Origin: Alistipes sp.
Lineage (GTDB): Bacteria > Bacteroidota > Bacteroidia > Bacteroidales > Rikenellaceae
Direction of reading: 5' to 3'
NCBI GenBank assembly: GCA_017561105.1
Contig: JAFZDR010000050.1
Coordinates: forward strand, 1-7,953
Length of the DNA stretch: 7,953 nucleotides
Both the position numbers and the translations under genes were made by a program. Under the pieces are notes generated by a model that was not told the DNA's origin, made no database searches, and worked only from the letters and a program-made list of their open reading frames with translations. Below are positions 7,186 to 7,953 of the stretch, piece after piece; position 1 is the first letter of the stretch; each line of letters starts with the position of its first letter.

Positions 7186-7953
7186 CTACTCGATAGTTTT
7201 ATAATCGTTGTAGAACTTGGACTCTGCGGTCGGGCGATTCTTCCAGCGCTTGTGCGACCACATCCAATGCTCGGGTTTAGCCTCGATAGTACGTTCCAAG
7301 CAGCGCACATATCGCTCGGTTATCTCGTGAGGAGCAACATCCTCCTTGCCGTCGTAGAGTTGGGTATAGTTGTGGCGGTAGCACCCTGCGCTTATGCGCT
7401 CCAACTCCATATAGAAGACCGGCAAGCCAAACTTCATCGCCAACTGCTCGCCACCATCGAAGAATAGCGAATCGTGATTGAGGAAGCGATGCCAACAACA
7501 ACCCTTTGTCGGAGGGCAATTCTGATCCGAGATAAGACCGACAATCAGGTTTTTGCCATTTATACCGTTACGATTTGCGACATAGTGACGCATAAAGAGG
7601 TTGCTCGGCACAACATCCACCTCGGGATTATTGCGCAATCGCTTGTAGAGTTTATCCATAATAGAACTCTTAAGCGGGCGATATGCCACAACAAGGTGGT
7701 GTGTCGTAATCTCGAGATATAGATTTAGCGCAATCTCCCAAAAGCCGTAGTGCGATGTTAAAATAACAACATTTCTACCCTCAATAACCTCGCGGAAGTT
7801 CTCGGTGAGGTTGAACTCGGTAGCCTTACGACGGCGACGCTCATTCATTGCAGCTAACGAGAGTGTACCGATAACCATCTCGGCGAGGTGGTCGTAGTAG
7901 CGGCGGCATATCTCGTTAATCTCCGCGTCACTCTTATTCGGGAAGGAGTCGCG
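7186..7953 (-). CDS. LpxL/HtrB-type lipid A acyltransferase, 5' end outside window
   Basis: The reading frame stays open to the right edge: 25 codons precede the ATG at 7878 and read RDSFPNKSDAEINEICRRYY, then DHLAE, which is the usual N-terminal region of this family. The gene therefore starts outside the window and the ATG at 7878 is internal. The visible 255 residues hold the catalytic HxxxxE motif in TSHYGFWE (His at 7750-7752), the YRPLKSSIMDKLYKR segment, the LISDQNCP segment, HRFLNHDSLFFDGGEQLA and the end-of-domain MWSHKRWKNRP. Family members are inner-membrane enzymes that move an acyl chain onto the lipid A precursor; the usual length is about 290-310 residues, so about 40-50 are missing, including the N-terminal anchor. 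It leads the visible part of a tight operon with two glycosyltransferases. Which acyl chain and position it serves is not visible. Confidence 0.92.
   Translation of the reverse strand, partial: RDSFPNKSDAEINEICRRYYDHLAEMVIGTLSLAAMNERRRRKATEFNLTENFREVIEGRNVVILTSHYGFWEIALNLYLEITTHHLVVAYRPLKSSIMDKLYKRLRNNPEVDVVPSNLFMRHYVANRNGINGKNLIVGLISDQNCPPTKGCCWHRFLNHDSLFFDGGEQLAMKFGLPVFYMELERISAGCYRHNYTQLYDGKEDVAPHEITERYVRCLERTIEAKPEHWMWSHKRWKNRPTAESKFYNDYKTIE

Noticed and set aside
7186..7878. Acyltransferase gene starting at the ATG at 7878
   Set aside because: The frame is open to the window edge, and the 25 upstream residues match the family's N-terminal region, so the true start is further right.

Overview
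The window reads as chromosome from a Bacteroidales bacterium, probably a gut member. The Alistipes/Rikenellaceae group is my best guess, from the roughly 50% GC, the heavy use of TCG, AAG and GAG codons, the GyrA sequence type and the lack of Shine-Dalgarno sites before the genes. That placement is inference from style, not from a search. The exception is about the first 220 bases. They are AT-rich (about 38% GC by my count) and encode, in another frame, part of an Ig-like surface-adhesin repeat protein of the kind common in methanogenic gut archaea such as Methanobrevibacter.

Layout. (1) 3-224: open-ended fragment of an Ig-like adhesin, stopping at a junction near 219-226. (2) 226-2694: DNA gyrase subunit A, complete from the conserved [12 protein letters not shown] onward but missing its native start and about 25-28 N-terminal residues. 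Whatever precedes it belongs to the foreign fragment. (3) 2725-4056: exported tetratricopeptide-repeat protein, 30 bases after gyrA and likely co-transcribed. (4) 4057-4142: intergenic stretch dominated by a 16-bp hairpin built from 9-base repeats. (5) 4143-5399: exported ComEC-like metallo-beta-lactamase-fold protein. (6) 5418-5453: strong terminator usable from both sides, between convergent units. (7) 5462-7953, minus strand: a tight operon (gaps of 2 and 6 bases) read from the right edge leftward, with a lipid A acyltransferase (LpxL type, 5' end outside the window), a WbbL-like GT2 glycosyltransferase and a DPM1-like polyprenol-phosphate glycosyltransferase.

Function. The left half is DNA topology (GyrA) followed by two envelope-exported proteins of unknown role. 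The right half is an envelope glycolipid cluster: acylation of the lipid A precursor, sugar addition, and possibly a polyprenol-linked sugar donor. Apart from the left junction this looks like ordinary core chromosome. I see no mobile element, CRISPR array, RNA gene or defence system, and I do not claim a new biological system. The most important point for a reader is that the left junction is most simply an assembly or library chimera, so the gyrA start and the adhesin neighbour should not be trusted as biology.
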